This document shows positions 1 to 10,142 of a DNA stretch of 24,342 bases, piece by piece (position 1 is the first letter of the stretch; each line of letters begins with the position of its first letter). The position numbers and the translations under genes are program-made. The notes beneath the pieces are model-generated. The model had not been told where the DNA came from and ran no database searches. It saw nothing but the letters and a program-made list of their open reading frames with translations. The DNA is from Rhizophagus sp. LPA8_4_AMF (taxonomy: Eukaryota > Glomeromycota > Glomeromycetes > Glomerales > Glomeraceae): contig JADRCO010000939.1 in NCBI GenBank assembly GCA_021464525.1, forward strand, positions 1 to 24,342. Reading direction: 5' to 3'.

Positions 1-165
1 GGTCTTTTAGCTCTGCTGACCTTAGAAAAAGTAGGACAGAGGCCAAATTTTTCTATTTATCGGTCTTTGCCAATCCAGCTGCGTCACAAAAATTTCAGGC
101 GCAGATCATTGATATTTTCCCAAAGACCGGCCAGGACCGGGCAAGACCGAAAAGACCGTTGAGCA
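1..165. repeat. GC-richer interspersed repeat fragment
   Basis: This block is clearly richer in G and C than the DNA after it and contains nested inverted motifs. GGTCTTTT at 1-8 pairs with AAAAGACC at 150-157, and CGGTCTTTG at 61-69 pairs with CAAAGACCG at 121-129. This looks like a small non-autonomous element or a piece of one, possibly cut by the window edge. No coding potential is seen. Confidence 0.45.
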
Positions 166-611
166 TCTTTATTCAAGATATAAAAAATAATTTGGCCGCA
201 ACGCTAAAAAGAGATGTTATGATGTAACTACCTTACCACCGTCATAATTTTTTATATTAACGTAATTGTTTACCCAATATAATGAATTCTTCACATGTGA
301 TCGTTATTTATGCACCTACAGGTGAATGAGTAATTGGTGGCTTTTGAATTGTCTAATTGGTTTGAAGTGATGTTTATTACTTACAATATTTTATCACGTA
401 AGATGATGTCATGTATAGGGTATTAATTAAGTAAAACTTAGGAACATATTGTAATTTATAAATAAGATCCTATATTTTACCAAGAAAAGGGTTAAATCTT
501 TAAAGGGCTGAAGAAGAAATTGAAAAAAATCAAACGAAAATATTTAAGTTTCTCATTCTCAAAATGTATATACATAAATCAGATCAAACAGTCTAAAAGA
601 TTGATTAAATA

Positions 612-760
612 ACCGAAAGGGTCGAGTTCGGTCGGGTTTGAGAATGTGAACTCGACCCGAGTATAAAAAACCAAACTCGACAAATATTCGGGTTTACATT
701 TATGTAACTTGACCCCTGAACCCAACATAGTTCAACTCCCGAATAACCCGGGTCAGATAA
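612..760. repeat. GC-rich hairpin-bearing repeat
   Basis: An 11-base perfect inverted repeat, GGGTCGAGTTC at 619-629 and GAACTCGACCC at 648-658, is followed by further degenerate CTCGAC and CCCGAA motifs up to about 760. Its composition differs from the AT-rich flanks, which suggests an inserted short repeat. No reading frame of interest is present. Confidence 0.45.
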
Positions 761-835
761 AATTTCAAATCAAGTTCGTTTATGATCTGCAAGACAATAG
801 GTCGCACAACTTTTACAAATAAATTTTCACATTTG

Positions 836-930
836 AAGGATGTTTTACCGAAAACTTTAATGCCGGCCGATTGATCACATGTTCGTGCATAATTCTGCAT
901 AACTCTGGCCAAAAGTTCGGGAAATTGTCC
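836..930 (-). mobile_element. Diverged copy of the 3970-4084 MITE family
   Basis: Read on the minus strand, this segment matches the element at 3970-4084 over its whole core: the GGCCAGAGTTATGCAGA stretch, the GTGATCAATCGGCCGGC stretch and the TTAAAGTTTTCGG end. The terminal inverted repeats are more diverged here than in the other copy, so this is probably the older insertion. The overlapping short open frames on both strands have no coding support. Confidence 0.65.
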
Positions 931-1718
931 GTAGGCGATGATGTGTATATATTGATAACAACAACTTTGTATCGTGATCTGTATATATTGATAAATAAGA
1001 TTGAAATAAAATTTGTACGATCATTGGGCATGTATAATTTCATTCCAAAGCTCGTTAAAGTGGTACCTCTTCTTGAGACAAAAATGGACTGCCTCAATCA
1101 AAGATTTTGGGAGTAAAGTAAAAAGGTTTTGTCCACAAATTTTTTACACAAATTTTTTAGCTAATTTTTCTGAGACCTTTTGATCGAAGAAAGGTTTAAA
1201 AAAAATACCAAAGGTAACTAACACAAGCAGACTGAAAAAAATGGTTCAAGCATCCGAATATACTTGCGGTTATAAAATATATCTTGCAAAACCGGCTACT
1301 AATGAAGAGCGAGATAATATAAAGGAATCATGAATGCAAACAGCAATTATGAATTTGTTTTAAGAGTGAAATTATTAGAGATGACACCAACAAGCAATCG
1401 AATCAGCATCTGTTAATCTGCAAGAACAAGAAAAAAAAATGGCTCATGGATTGACAAATTAGCAGATTGGTTATCAGGATCCAGAAAAGAAAACACAAGT
1501 ACGAAGGTGCGCTTCAGATTTGATACCTTTTAAAGCATTCGATTTTGGATTTGGAGTTAATCAGAATAGCTGAATTGGTACCCCAAAAGCTCTCCAACCG
1601 ATTAGAAATGCCATTTCCAATGTTTTTTTAATCTTGGTGTTCTAGCTGACTAGTAATAATTTCCCAACGTGAAAATTTTTAACCTTTTATCAATTCAGGA
1701 CTGCCTTCCTGATAGGTG
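931..1718. other. No gene recognised
   Basis: AT-rich sequence with only short open frames. Scattered coding-like scraps occur on the plus strand between about 1240 and 1620, but they are interrupted by stops and could not be aligned by eye to the transposase remnant downstream. Confidence 0.5.
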
Positions 1719-1925
1719 AAAAATTTTGGTATACAGGAAATATCTAATCATGGCTAGAACATTGAGTATTATAATGTATTTGTTAAGGGTGCAGACTTTT
1801 TTCGAAAGCAACCTGCATAGCTAGCATAAAATTTTGGTGTATAGAAAATGTCTGGATCGTGGTCAGAACATTGTATGATTGCAGGGTCGATCTTGAAGGC
1901 AACTAGCATGGCAAATATTGACTTC
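1719..1925. repeat. Decayed tandem duplication, about 108 bp
   Basis: AAATTTTGGTATACAGGAAA at about 1721 recurs in diverged form at about 1829, followed in both copies by a TCTnnATC(A/G)TGG motif, AGAACATTG, and a CGA-rich segment ending in GCAAC and CTAGCAT. The offset is about 108 bases. The two copies differ at many positions. It lies just upstream of the transposase remnant and could be part of that element. Confidence 0.4.
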
Positions 1926-1959
1926 TTCGAAAGTGTTTGGGTGAATACAAAAGGTATGC

Positions 1960-2758
1960 ATTACACTCAGGACTGCTCCTGCTATCATTGATGAATTAGG
2001 AACAAGAACTGTTAGTATCTGCACAACAGGTCATGAAAAAAACAATTTACAGTAGTTTTAGCTTGCATGGCGGATGGAACTAAACTTCCTTCACTTATAA
2101 TCTTCAATTTCAAAATAAATTCTAAAAGAATATTTTCCACCAAAGGTTATTTTTTTTCGAAATTTTTAGATTTTTGTAATGTTTTGATGAACAAAAGTGA
2201 AATATTGTATTGGATTGAGAATGTTTTGGTTAAGCATGCAAATCTTTTCGATCCACACATTGTTGATTCTGTAAGTAAAAATTACTGATATTGCTATTAT
2301 GCCTGAAGGATTAACATCTCATTTACAACATCTGGACGTTTCAATAAGCAAATCATTCAAAGAAAAGGTAAATTTATTAATTAATCTTAATCGTTATGTT
2401 TTTAATTATATTTGTGCCTGATTTTAGCCATATTTATTTTAATAACTGGATGTCTGAATCTTTGAGAGAGATAGCATTTGCTGGTAGGATTTATGATACT
2501 ATTGTGGATTGGGTGAATAAATTATAGAACGCGGTCGATACTAGTTTAATCCAACGATTTTTCAAATTCTATGGCATTTCTAATAAGCGTGATGAGACAG
2601 ATGATGATTGGATTTTAAATTATAAGCGACTTGAGCAAGTGAAATCAAGTGTCGAAGCAGTATTTTTTGATGATAATGGTAAAGACATTAATGATGAGGA
2701 TAATGAAATTAATGATAATGAGGAGGAAGGAGATTATGATAATGAATGGGATAATTAG
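1960..2758 (+). pseudogene. Broken pogo/Tigger-like (DDE_1) transposase
   Basis: Pieces of a pogo/Tigger-type transposase lie in order on the plus strand. The motif TVSICTTGHEKN appears near 2010-2045, then after a one-base frameshift TVVLACMADGTKLPSLIIF (about 2049-2103). Next come LYWIENVLVKHANL (about 2205-2250), MPEGLTSHLQHLDVSISKSF (about 2300-2360) and, after a gap, WMSESLREIAFAGR (from about 2448). A stop at about 2524 is followed by NAVDTSLIQRFFKFYGISN. The frame ends with an acidic tail rich in Asp, Glu and Asn and a stop at 2756-2758, as usual for the family. The N-terminal DNA-binding half was not recognisable. Several frameshifts and stops make it non-functional. In life the enzyme would cut and paste its own element. 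Confidence 0.85.
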
Positions 2759-3813
2759 AAATATATAAGAATCCATAGTAAGTTTAAGTAATGTATCATG
2801 TAAATAAATTAATATAATATGCAGAAGTTTTAATAAGGTTATATCTTCAAAATTAATAAAATTACGTTTCGGCCAATAATTTAATTCAATTTGGAATTTA
2901 AATATGAACAGATACCGTATTTCTATTACAAAGTTAATTTGGAATTATAATTATTACTATTGGGATATTAATGACAGCGCTAAACACCAATAATTTATAT
3001 TTAATCTAAATCTAATTAATAACGATGGCTCAATTACCAGAATTCATCATATGAAAAGTTTATATAAAATTCCTTTAGTTTAAGTAGTCAATCGTAGTAA
3101 ATCGGGATTCAATAGTCTAATAAATCAATTCTTGATACTAATTTATTTTAATTTGTGTTTTTTGAATAGACTGAGTAAAATATTATTGTTATTATTTAAT
3201 TTTTGACTAATATAATGAACTTTGTTTTCTATTCGAATTTATTCATATTTTGTTTTTTTTACCGGTTCTATTTATTTAGCTGATTGCTACAGATGCATGA
3301 TTATTAAATAGTGCTTTTCAATTTCCTTTCGACTTCCATAATTCGTTTACAACAGTTCATCTTGTACTTGGCAGTGACATTTGCTTGCCCAAAGTCAATG
3401 ATGAAAAGGTCCATCCAAAAATACTTATCATATGAACTTTTTTAATAAAATAATCTATTTTTTTTTGTCAAAAATTTTTTTAGCAATAAAAAAGTTAATA
3501 AATATACTAGAATCGAGTTTCTGAGCATGGTTTACTCGGTCAAAATAATTTTAAGACTATTGATCGAACTAAGGTTGGCCAAATCATCGTAGTGTGATTT
3601 TACTTTGTAATTCTTGTAACAGTAATCCAAAGATTGAAAAAAAGGAAAATAATCACGTAAAATTACAAATAATATGCATGAATTCTTTCGTAATTTTATT
3701 CTTAGACTCGGATTATAATACTATATTCATTAAAATATACAAACGAATTTATTTTAATTTCATTTATTAATTTATTCTTTAAATTGAAAAGAAAACTTTA
3801 GATAAAAATGAAA
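2759..3813. other. No gene recognised
   Basis: AT-rich intergenic DNA with homopolymer runs. No extended open frame, RNA gene or clear repeat was seen on either strand. Confidence 0.6.
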
Positions 3814-5450
3814 TTAGTGTTTAAATATAATGAATGTCTCAATTTCTTCAATATCATAAATTACATTTATATCTAAATTATTTTCGTAATTATGGTCATT
3901 ATTATTAGCACATAAAAATTGATAATTACCTACATACAATGGATTAAGAACCCAGACTCCTTGTCGGAAGATATCCCGAAGGACGTTTTCCCGAATTTTT
4001 GGCCAGAGTTATGCAGAGTTATGCGCGAACACGTGATCAATCGGCCGGCGTTAAAGTTTTCGGGAAAACGTCCTTCGGGAAATCGTACTGTAACCATTAA
4101 GACCAACCAGTGTAAGGATAATAGTATATAGCCTTATCATAATTTATCACATGACTTATTTTTCATATTTTTGAGTATCTTCATCATTTTTAATGAAAAA
4201 ATAAAGTTATCTGGTGAATAATAAAATCGTTGACCAAAATTATAAATGCGTAAAAGACTATTTCCAATCAAGTTAAACCCAATAAAACTATATCCATCAA
4301 ATATTTTTATTTGAATATTTTAGCTTTAATTAAAACTAACTTTCTACTTGACCTTTACATCTATTTTTAAATGATTCAGTACTAGTACCATCTATATTCT
4401 ATACTACCTCGATAAGTAAGATAGAATTTATAACGTGAAATCCAGAAATCTTCTTTATTAACTAATCCATTTTAAGAATTATTTTTGTGTGTTTTGGTTT
4501 AATAATCTTTGAATCAAATTTAGGTGGTAATGTTGTTATTTTTGGAAAGGTACCCTTATTATAAAATTCTTCAATTTCTTGATAAATTTGGTTAGAAATA
4601 GTAACCTTATATGGTTTGATTTTATTATTAAAATCATAAGAAGCCATATCCCGAAAGCGAATTAGAGGAATAAATTGAATTAATATTTCCTTTAATTCTT
4701 CATAATTCTCATTACTCAACTTGTTTATATTACATTTCTCATCTTTAGATCAGAAATTTGTCCAATGTCCCATTTAATTAGGTGATCCCAGGCGACAATT
4801 TCTTTAATTTGTAAATATCTCTCTCAAGTACCTTATAAATAATATCCTTATCTAAAGAGAGAAATTCATTTGAAGTAATAAATGAGTACGAATTTCTACA
4901 AATAAATGCAAGAATATAATCTTGTAATTTTATGCAATTACTAAGTTTAAACGCAATATTTAGGACGAGATAAAAATTTTTTTGAATCCATTCAGTTTTT
5001 TTTCAACTAAATAATCTTGAACATGAATAAACAATTCTTCAATAAGTAATTCATCTGACGCAATTAGCAATTCAATGATGTCTCACCAGTTTGTTCGTCA
5101 AATCAAGTTAACCAACATAAATATATCTTTATAGTAAGCATAAAATAAATGTATCAATACATTTTTTTTTTTTAACAAATAAAATAATTAATAAAATTAA
5201 TTAAAATATAAAAAATTATTCTTACTTCAAAATTAACTCTAAAAACATTTGGTGTAATATTCTTTGTAATCCAATTAGATGAAAGAGCACCTTTGAAATA
5301 AGGTGAACGGGCACGTAAAATTACTGAATGTGCACGAAATTCTTTTGTATTTTTGTTTTCATCAACTTTAATAATAACATTATAATCATCAGCATCATTT
5401 AAGATTGATGAAAGATCTTTTGAAAGATTGGAATAAAAAAACGAAGTCAT
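3814..5450 (-). pseudogene. BTB-BACK-TLDc protein pseudogene, interrupted by a MITE
   Basis: Read from 5450 down to a stop at 3814-3816. The BTB domain opens with MTSFFYSNLSKDLSSILND, then NVIIKVDENKNTKEFRAHSV and LRARSPYFKGALSSNWI, and reaches a GTAAGA donor at 5225-5220. After an intron, BACK-type sequence follows with DELLIEELFIHVQDYLVEK, TEWIQKNFYLVLNIAFKL and NEFLSLDKDII. Then come the linker NENYEELKEILIQFIPLIRF (about 4715) and FDSKIIKPKHTKI. TLDc pieces follow: YKFYLTYRGS, ESFKNRCKGQVES, FIFSLK and SHVINYDKAIYY (about 4130). A 107-115-bp palindromic element then interrupts the frame, and the tail NLDINVIYDIEEIETF precedes the stop. At least four frameshifts are visible, one in an A8 run near 5000. 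Intact relatives are thought to be BTB-type adaptors. This copy is dead or badly corrupted. Confidence 0.85.
3970..4084 (+). mobile_element. MITE with 26-bp terminal inverted repeats, inside the TLDc region
   Basis: The left terminus at 3970-3995 begins GATATCCCGAAGGACG and the right terminus at 4059-4084 is its inverted copy with one mismatch in 26. The inner 22 bases (3974-3995 and 4059-4080) match perfectly. The core carries GGCCAGAGTTATGCAGAGTT and the palindrome-rich CACGTGATCAATCGGCCGGC. There is no coding capacity, as expected of a non-autonomous DNA element. I could not identify a convincing target-site duplication. It splits the TLDc part of the BTB pseudogene. Confidence 0.8.
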
Positions 5451-5894
5451 TTTAAGAATGAAATGAAAAAAATAGTACAAGAGACGACAATTTTAAATTT
5501 TAACTAGCTGGGAAATAAATAATTACATCATGCGCCAATTTACAGGTTCGGCGATACGACACTGTGGCATAAATAAGCCACAGTATTACATAACACGATA
5601 TGCGTCACGCTTTTTTTTATTTATTTGTATTATTTTTTATAAAAAAGAACTTATGCATTTTTTATTTATTTAGTGGTGTGGTATTAATTACAGATATAAT
5701 AAAAATATTCAATTTTTTTGTCCTAAAAAAAAAACGCCAGTTTTTCTTGTAAATTTAAAGATAAATGTTATACAAAATCTATCCAATAAATCTTGGCAAA
5801 GGTGATCGGCGTTACAAATTGTAAACTAAAAATTCACTCCGAAATCAGCAGTAATCAAAGAATCATTCCTCATGTGACATTAGATTCATGAACC
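5451..5894. other. AT-rich spacer with one hairpin
   Basis: No gene is seen. A GC-richer island at about 5530-5612 contains the perfect 8-base inverted repeat ACTGTGGC (5561-5568) and GCCACAGT (5577-5584). This may be part of a small repeat. The rest is AT-rich with homopolymer runs. Confidence 0.5.
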
Positions 5895-6160
5895 TTGCCA
5901 TATCGGGCTTTAATTGTTGTACAAAAACATGACTTAATTTATACCACACGCTATTTTTTCATATGCATAATGACGTTGGATTCCTATTTTAATGAAACTT
6001 CGCCTGAAAATATCATTTTTTGGGCTTTTAAGAATATCGTCAAAAGCATGATGACTTTACTTTCTCTTTTCAGAAAGAGGCGCTCAGACTTAAGTGGAGT
6101 CTTGACTATTTATTGGAGGGCGACTGTTCAGAAGAAATTAAGGTCAAGTTTTAGTTTTCT
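5895..6160 (+). pseudogene. Decayed coding stretch of unknown family
   Basis: The plus strand encodes protein-like sequence in two frames: MPYRALIVVQKHDLIYTTRY, then ETSPENIIFWAFKNIVKSMM and LLSLFRK. After a one-base shift near 6075 comes ALRLKWSLDYLLEGDCSEEI, with a stop at about 6151-6153. Balanced composition, clean acidic and hydrophobic alternation and continuity across one frameshift suggest a former coding exon. I do not recognise the family. A splice acceptor is also possible at the TTTTCAG near 6072. It sits directly before the 115-bp tandem repeat, so both could belong to one element. Confidence 0.4.
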
Positions 6161-6186
6161 TTTATTTCTAAGTAAGGCAATGTTAA

Positions 6187-6409
6187 GCAGTATGGAAGAC
6201 TCCCAGTAGTCCTGAGAAAGGATAAAACTCACATAACTACGGTGGACATCTTCGTGTTGTCCACTTTATGGTCTTCGTGTCCGTTGTGGTCTGCTGGTAA
6301 GGCAGTATGGGTGACTTTCAGTAGTCCTGAGAAGGGGTAAAACTCACACAACTACGGTGGGCATCTTCGTGTTGTCTACTTTATGGTCTTCGTGTCCGTT
6401 GTGGTCTGC
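6187..6409 (+). repeat. Two tandem 115-bp repeat units
   Basis: GCAGTATGG starts unit 1 at 6187 and unit 2 at 6302. The shared CTGC end is at 6291-6294 and 6406-6409, so the period is exactly 115. Most positions are identical, including CAGTAGTCCTGAGAA, AACTACGGTGG and ACTTTATGGTCTTCGTGTCC. Each unit holds a hairpin with 7-base arms: GTGGACA/TGTCCAC at 6242-6264 and GTGGGCA/TGTCTAC at 6357-6379. The units are richer in G and C than the flanks and probably come from a dispersed repeat family, perhaps the 3' region of a retroelement. Confidence 0.85.
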
Positions 6410-6504
6410 CTTGTACAGATGGATTGAAAAAAAATTAACATAAAGTTGGTATACTAATAATTTGGTTCACTAACTTATAAAGGGTCATTGCAATCATTGT
6501 AAAG

Positions 6505-7244
6505 ATGTCGGGTATTTTTGGATAAGATCGAAATGACCTTGCTGATATGGCAATCAAAAAGAACTACGTTTATCCAAGGTTAGTTTTTGAACGCTCTCTT
6601 CGCATTTTCTCCCATATTAACTTTGATTTTCTGATCATTGTATTGCCTATAAAAAATTTTTCAGAAAAATGATCACGTGTCTGAGTTTCTTTCAGAATAA
6701 AAACCAGAAAAAAAATCATTTATCAGTTTTTTCCAGAATTTTTTTTTATAGGGTAGTTAGATGCGGGATGCAAAGTACTACAAATATCCTTCAGTCTGCC
6801 ATTGGAAGAGTTGATACGACACTGGTGAGGATTGGGTTATGATTGTCTAATAGAGATAATGATCAAGCTTAACCCTTCTTTCGTATTTAGTCCACATCTC
6901 ATCTAATTCGGTAAATGGACAAAAACGAAAAAAAAATTTCGAAATGGTAAAGTTTTTTTGGTATAAAAATGACACCTTGAATTATATGGTGAGCATGTTT
7001 TAATGGCTTCTCATTATACCTACAGGATAAAAAATCGGATGGTTCTAAGGAGGTATGTATAAAATGCAACCCTATGATAAGAGCGAATTCTTCTCAAAAA
7101 ATTTTCTACTTGTTGTTACGTGAACAGGCCAAAACTACCATAAGTATCTATACATCATCATCAAGTTCCAAATCAACCTCCTCCACGTTTAAAGAAGAGG
7201 AACTGACAGGGATGAGATTCAAAAAATTATTGACAATAGGGTGA
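6505..7244 (+). CDS. Possible small four-exon gene, unknown function, in-frame stop at codon 7
   Basis: Four exons join in one frame. Exon 1 is 6505-6578 (MSGIFG, TAA at 6523-6525, then DRNDLADMAIKKNYVYP). Exon 2 is 6752-6824 (VVRCGMQSTTNILQSAIGRV). Exon 3 is 7026-7052 (DKKSDGSKE). Exon 4 is 7128-7244 (a Ser-rich segment, then KEEELTGMRFKKLLTIG and a TGA stop). Junctions are GTTAGT...TATAG, GTGAGG...TACAG and GTATGT...AACAG, all keeping frame. A TATAAA lies at about 6476. The product would be about 98 residues with no family I recognise. The early TAA means either a pseudogene, a sequence error, or a start at the ATG at 6547. An alternative reading of SGIFG..RNDLAD as an RNase H tail of a LINE was considered, but it would not explain the downstream exons. 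Confidence 0.45.
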
Positions 7245-7638
7245 TTCTGTATTAAAAATTATTTTTTAATTCCTTATAGAGTAATTAAAATATAATTACC
7301 CAAGTTTTATATTTGTATTAGTTTTGAATAATAAAATTATTATAACTTACGCTTTTTTTTGTCTATAATTATTTCTTTTTTCGTTTTACATAAAAAAATC
7401 ATCCAATATACACAATATCAATATATATAACTAGGCGTAGATGGGACTTGCCCATTAAGCCAAGAGTGATAATAACATTTATATTTATTTGCCACATGAA
7501 TAGGTCTATCTTTATTTATAAAATGTTTAATAATATTTGGGTGAAAGTTATTTATTAATTCTATTATTGTTTACTATAATATTTACATATAATTAATGTA
7601 GGAAGCAAGCTATTTCTTTTCTTAAACTAACTAACTTC
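7245..7638. other. No gene recognised
   Basis: AT-rich. The only structure noted is the short hairpin ATGGG-ACTTG-CCCAT at 7441-7455. Confidence 0.55.
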
Positions 7639-7890
7639 TTTTTTCTTTTTTTTTTGTTTAGACTTTTTTTTGTGATTTCATATTCAGTTTCATTTTTTCA
7701 TTTCGTTTTTGGGCTTCACCTTTTTTATTTCATTTTTCCCTTTCTTTTTACTTTATCCTTTTTTACTTCTTTTCATTATTTATTTTGTATTTATTTTTTA
7801 TCATTATTTATTTTGTATTTATTTTTTATCATTATTTATTTTTTTATACTTCTCTTTTTATTATTATTTTTTTTTTTACCATTGTAATTT
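7639..7890 (+). repeat. T-rich low-complexity tract with 28-bp tandem repeat
   Basis: The tract is almost entirely pyrimidine with scattered A. From 7774 a 28-base unit, CATTATTTATTTTGTATT plus a T-rich tail, is repeated at 7802 and in part from 7830. The open frames over this region encode only Phe, Leu, Ile, Tyr and Ser runs that follow from base composition, so I do not call them genes. Confidence 0.75.
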
Positions 7891-9851
7891 GTTGTTAGAT
7901 GCTATTGTATTTACTTCGTACTGTTAAAAATAAATAATTGTTTGGCTTTAAATTCATCTATAACATATATTTAGTAAATGGGTAACTAAAAAGTACTGAA
8001 TGCAATACAAATTATGATAAAAAAGTTATTTTAAATCATCCACATATAAATATAACTTTCTAATTTTGGTTTTGCGAAAAATTTTGAAGTTAAAAATTAA
8101 CTGATCAAATATTAGCCAATCAAATTTTTATTTTAAGCCATGTGAGGTGGCAGACCCCCGGGTGACAGCTCTTTAAAAAATTCCATTATAGCATTAAAAA
8201 AAATTACATCTACTATTGACATATCTATTGTAACTATATCGTAACTATATCAAAGAAATTCATTATAGTGATCTATTGTTGTTTTAGAAAAAAAATCTGA
8301 CTAATTATTAATATCATATGAAAAAAAATTCCATAAAGTTTACTATCCAGACAAAAAAAAACTATCTACTACTTATTAGCATTAGTAGAAATGGCAGTCA
8401 GCGGAAAAAAAATAAAGAAATAAGGATAAGGATGATTTGTTCCGCATAATTCATTATAAATTTTACTTAAATTAGAATATAACAAAGAAAATCAGCTATT
8501 CCTTTTTGGGGTCTGTCAATAATCATGTTAATGCAGGCCAAAAAGGAACCTAATGCAGGCTGGAATTTTTTAAATCGTGATTACCCTTTTGGAATTTAAC
8601 AAGAAATAGTAAGGAGCGTATAAAAAGAATTACACAAGCTATAAAAAGAGAACAATAGAGTTGTTGAAATCGTACCATATAGAATTCGATATAATAATAA
8701 ACCTGCAAAAAAACAGGATCAAAAGCCCATTATTGTATCGTTATTATAAAAATATATTAATAATTTTTAAATCAAATTATACAATTAACTAATTTTAATG
8801 GCTTTTTTTCACACACAAAAAAAAATCATGAGAATTTTTAAAAATACATATATCTATATATATTTTTATTTTATTTTCTTTTACTTGATTTTAACTAGAT
8901 CGAAATAATAATTTATTATTTATTTTAAAAAATATGTTCGGAAACTCCAACGAATGCATGTTGGCGTTTTTTAAGGATTGGTTATCTATCATCTTTGTCA
9001 TAAAATATACCTTTATCCGTCTCAGATAAGTTCTTTGAATAATGAGGTTTTTTTTAAAAAAAAGTGGTTATCAATATGAACAAATATAGATATATTTTTT
9101 TGCTTTATCTTTCAATAAAAAACACAATTAGTATTTATTTTACTTTATTAAAAGAAAAAAAAGAATTCTAGAAGCTATATCAACTATATCAGAAACCTCT
9201 GAAAGTTCTTTGAACTACACTATACGACTAAACTATGCGACTATACGTTCTGCGTATTTTGTCGCACGGATTTACATACAATAAAACTGCCAATTTTTTA
9301 ATCTGAATATCCACTAATTTGGTCATATATGGTATGGACATGTGATGTGTCCTTCACAACCTCAAAAATTTATACTTTGTCACAAAATCACTCGTACACT
9401 TATATGGACTCCTGACCTAAACTCTTTTATATAAAAGGTACCAAGACAATTGTTTTTCTGATCACCGGGAGACTAATAAAAGCTAAAACCCTGACAATTT
9501 ACTCTTTTATTATTTAGTTTCCTTCTCTTTGAAAAAAAAAGTTTTTGTTCAAGCTTTTTTCTTTTTCCTTTTTTTTTTGTCTTAAAAGTACTGTAGAAAT
9601 TCTAACAAAAATTTCCATATCAAAAAAAGAAACAATATATATATATTCTTGATTCAGTTCTCACTTTAAATAAATTTTTTATATAAGTCATCCAAATAAT
9701 TTTGATTAGCACACAAAAAAAAAAACAATTTTTTATCCTACATTAATGTCTTTTTTTCAAAAAAACTTCATTTTTAAATTATTTTCTCCTATTATTATTT
9801 CCATTAATTTCTTTCTATTAATATTAAAGAAAAGATATAGATTCCGTTGCA
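7891..9851. other. Long AT-rich region without a recognised gene
   Basis: No supported coding region on either strand. Small GC-richer patches lie at about 8138-8172, 8510-8575 (TAATGCAGGC occurs twice) and 9220-9275 (repeated CTATACGACT-like motifs). A TATA-like TTTTATATAAAAGG occurs at 9424-9437, about 415 bases before the next open frame, but nothing proves that it is a promoter. Confidence 0.5.
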
Positions 9852-10142
9852 ATGGTGAATCATAAACAACAACAAATAAGTGTAACCAATACGGAATACA
9901 TTTCTTGCAACTTTTCAGGTGCAACATCTTACGCACCTAGCAATTATGAAGAGTCTTTCGTTACTCAGTCTTTTCCTGTGTTCAATTCATTGTTTTATCG
10001 TATTCTTCGCGATCGTCGAAATCAACGAAAATTGAGACGTAGTACAAATAATATACACACATTATATCGTATTAGGAGATTACAATTACAAAACACAAAT
10101 AATCCATTCATAAATCAATTTTTTAATGGAACTCCCTTCTAA
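9852..10142 (+). CDS. Hypothetical protein, 96 aa
   Basis: An uninterrupted single-exon frame starts with MVNHKQQQISVTNTEYIS and ends NNPFINQFFNGTPF. Residue use is balanced and unlike the Phe/Ile/Lys runs of nearby chance frames. The N-terminal half is polar and rich in Ser, Thr and Asn. The middle is strongly basic (FYRILRDRRNQRKLRR at about residues 48-63) and a second basic patch, YRIRRLQLQ, follows. No signal peptide or membrane span is visible. The basic core could bind nucleic acid or be a nuclear signal, but that is inference. I do not recognise a family. Diverged copies of the end of this frame occur downstream, so it may belong to a repeated locus. Confidence 0.45.
   Translation: MVNHKQQQISVTNTEYISCNFSGATSYAPSNYEESFVTQSFPVFNSLFYRILRDRRNQRKLRRSTNNIHTLYRIRRLQLQNTNNPFINQFFNGTPF

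Noticed and set aside
813..1116. Overlapping open frames on both strands.
   Set aside because: They are read through the MITE-like repeat at 836-930 and nearby AT-rich DNA; neither has coding character.
3919..4131. Plus-strand frame of 70 residues.
   Set aside because: It crosses the palindromic MITE and is antisense to the BTB-TLDc pseudogene.
6470..6580. RNase H tail of a LINE (KGH...SGIFG..RNDLADMAIKK).
   Set aside because: The resemblance is short, and the segment fits better as the first exon of the proposed four-exon gene; kept only as an alternative.
7654..7927. Open frames of 72-77 residues rich in Phe, Leu, Ile and Tyr.
   Set aside because: They follow directly from a T-rich low-complexity tract with a 28-bp tandem repeat and have no start or splice context.
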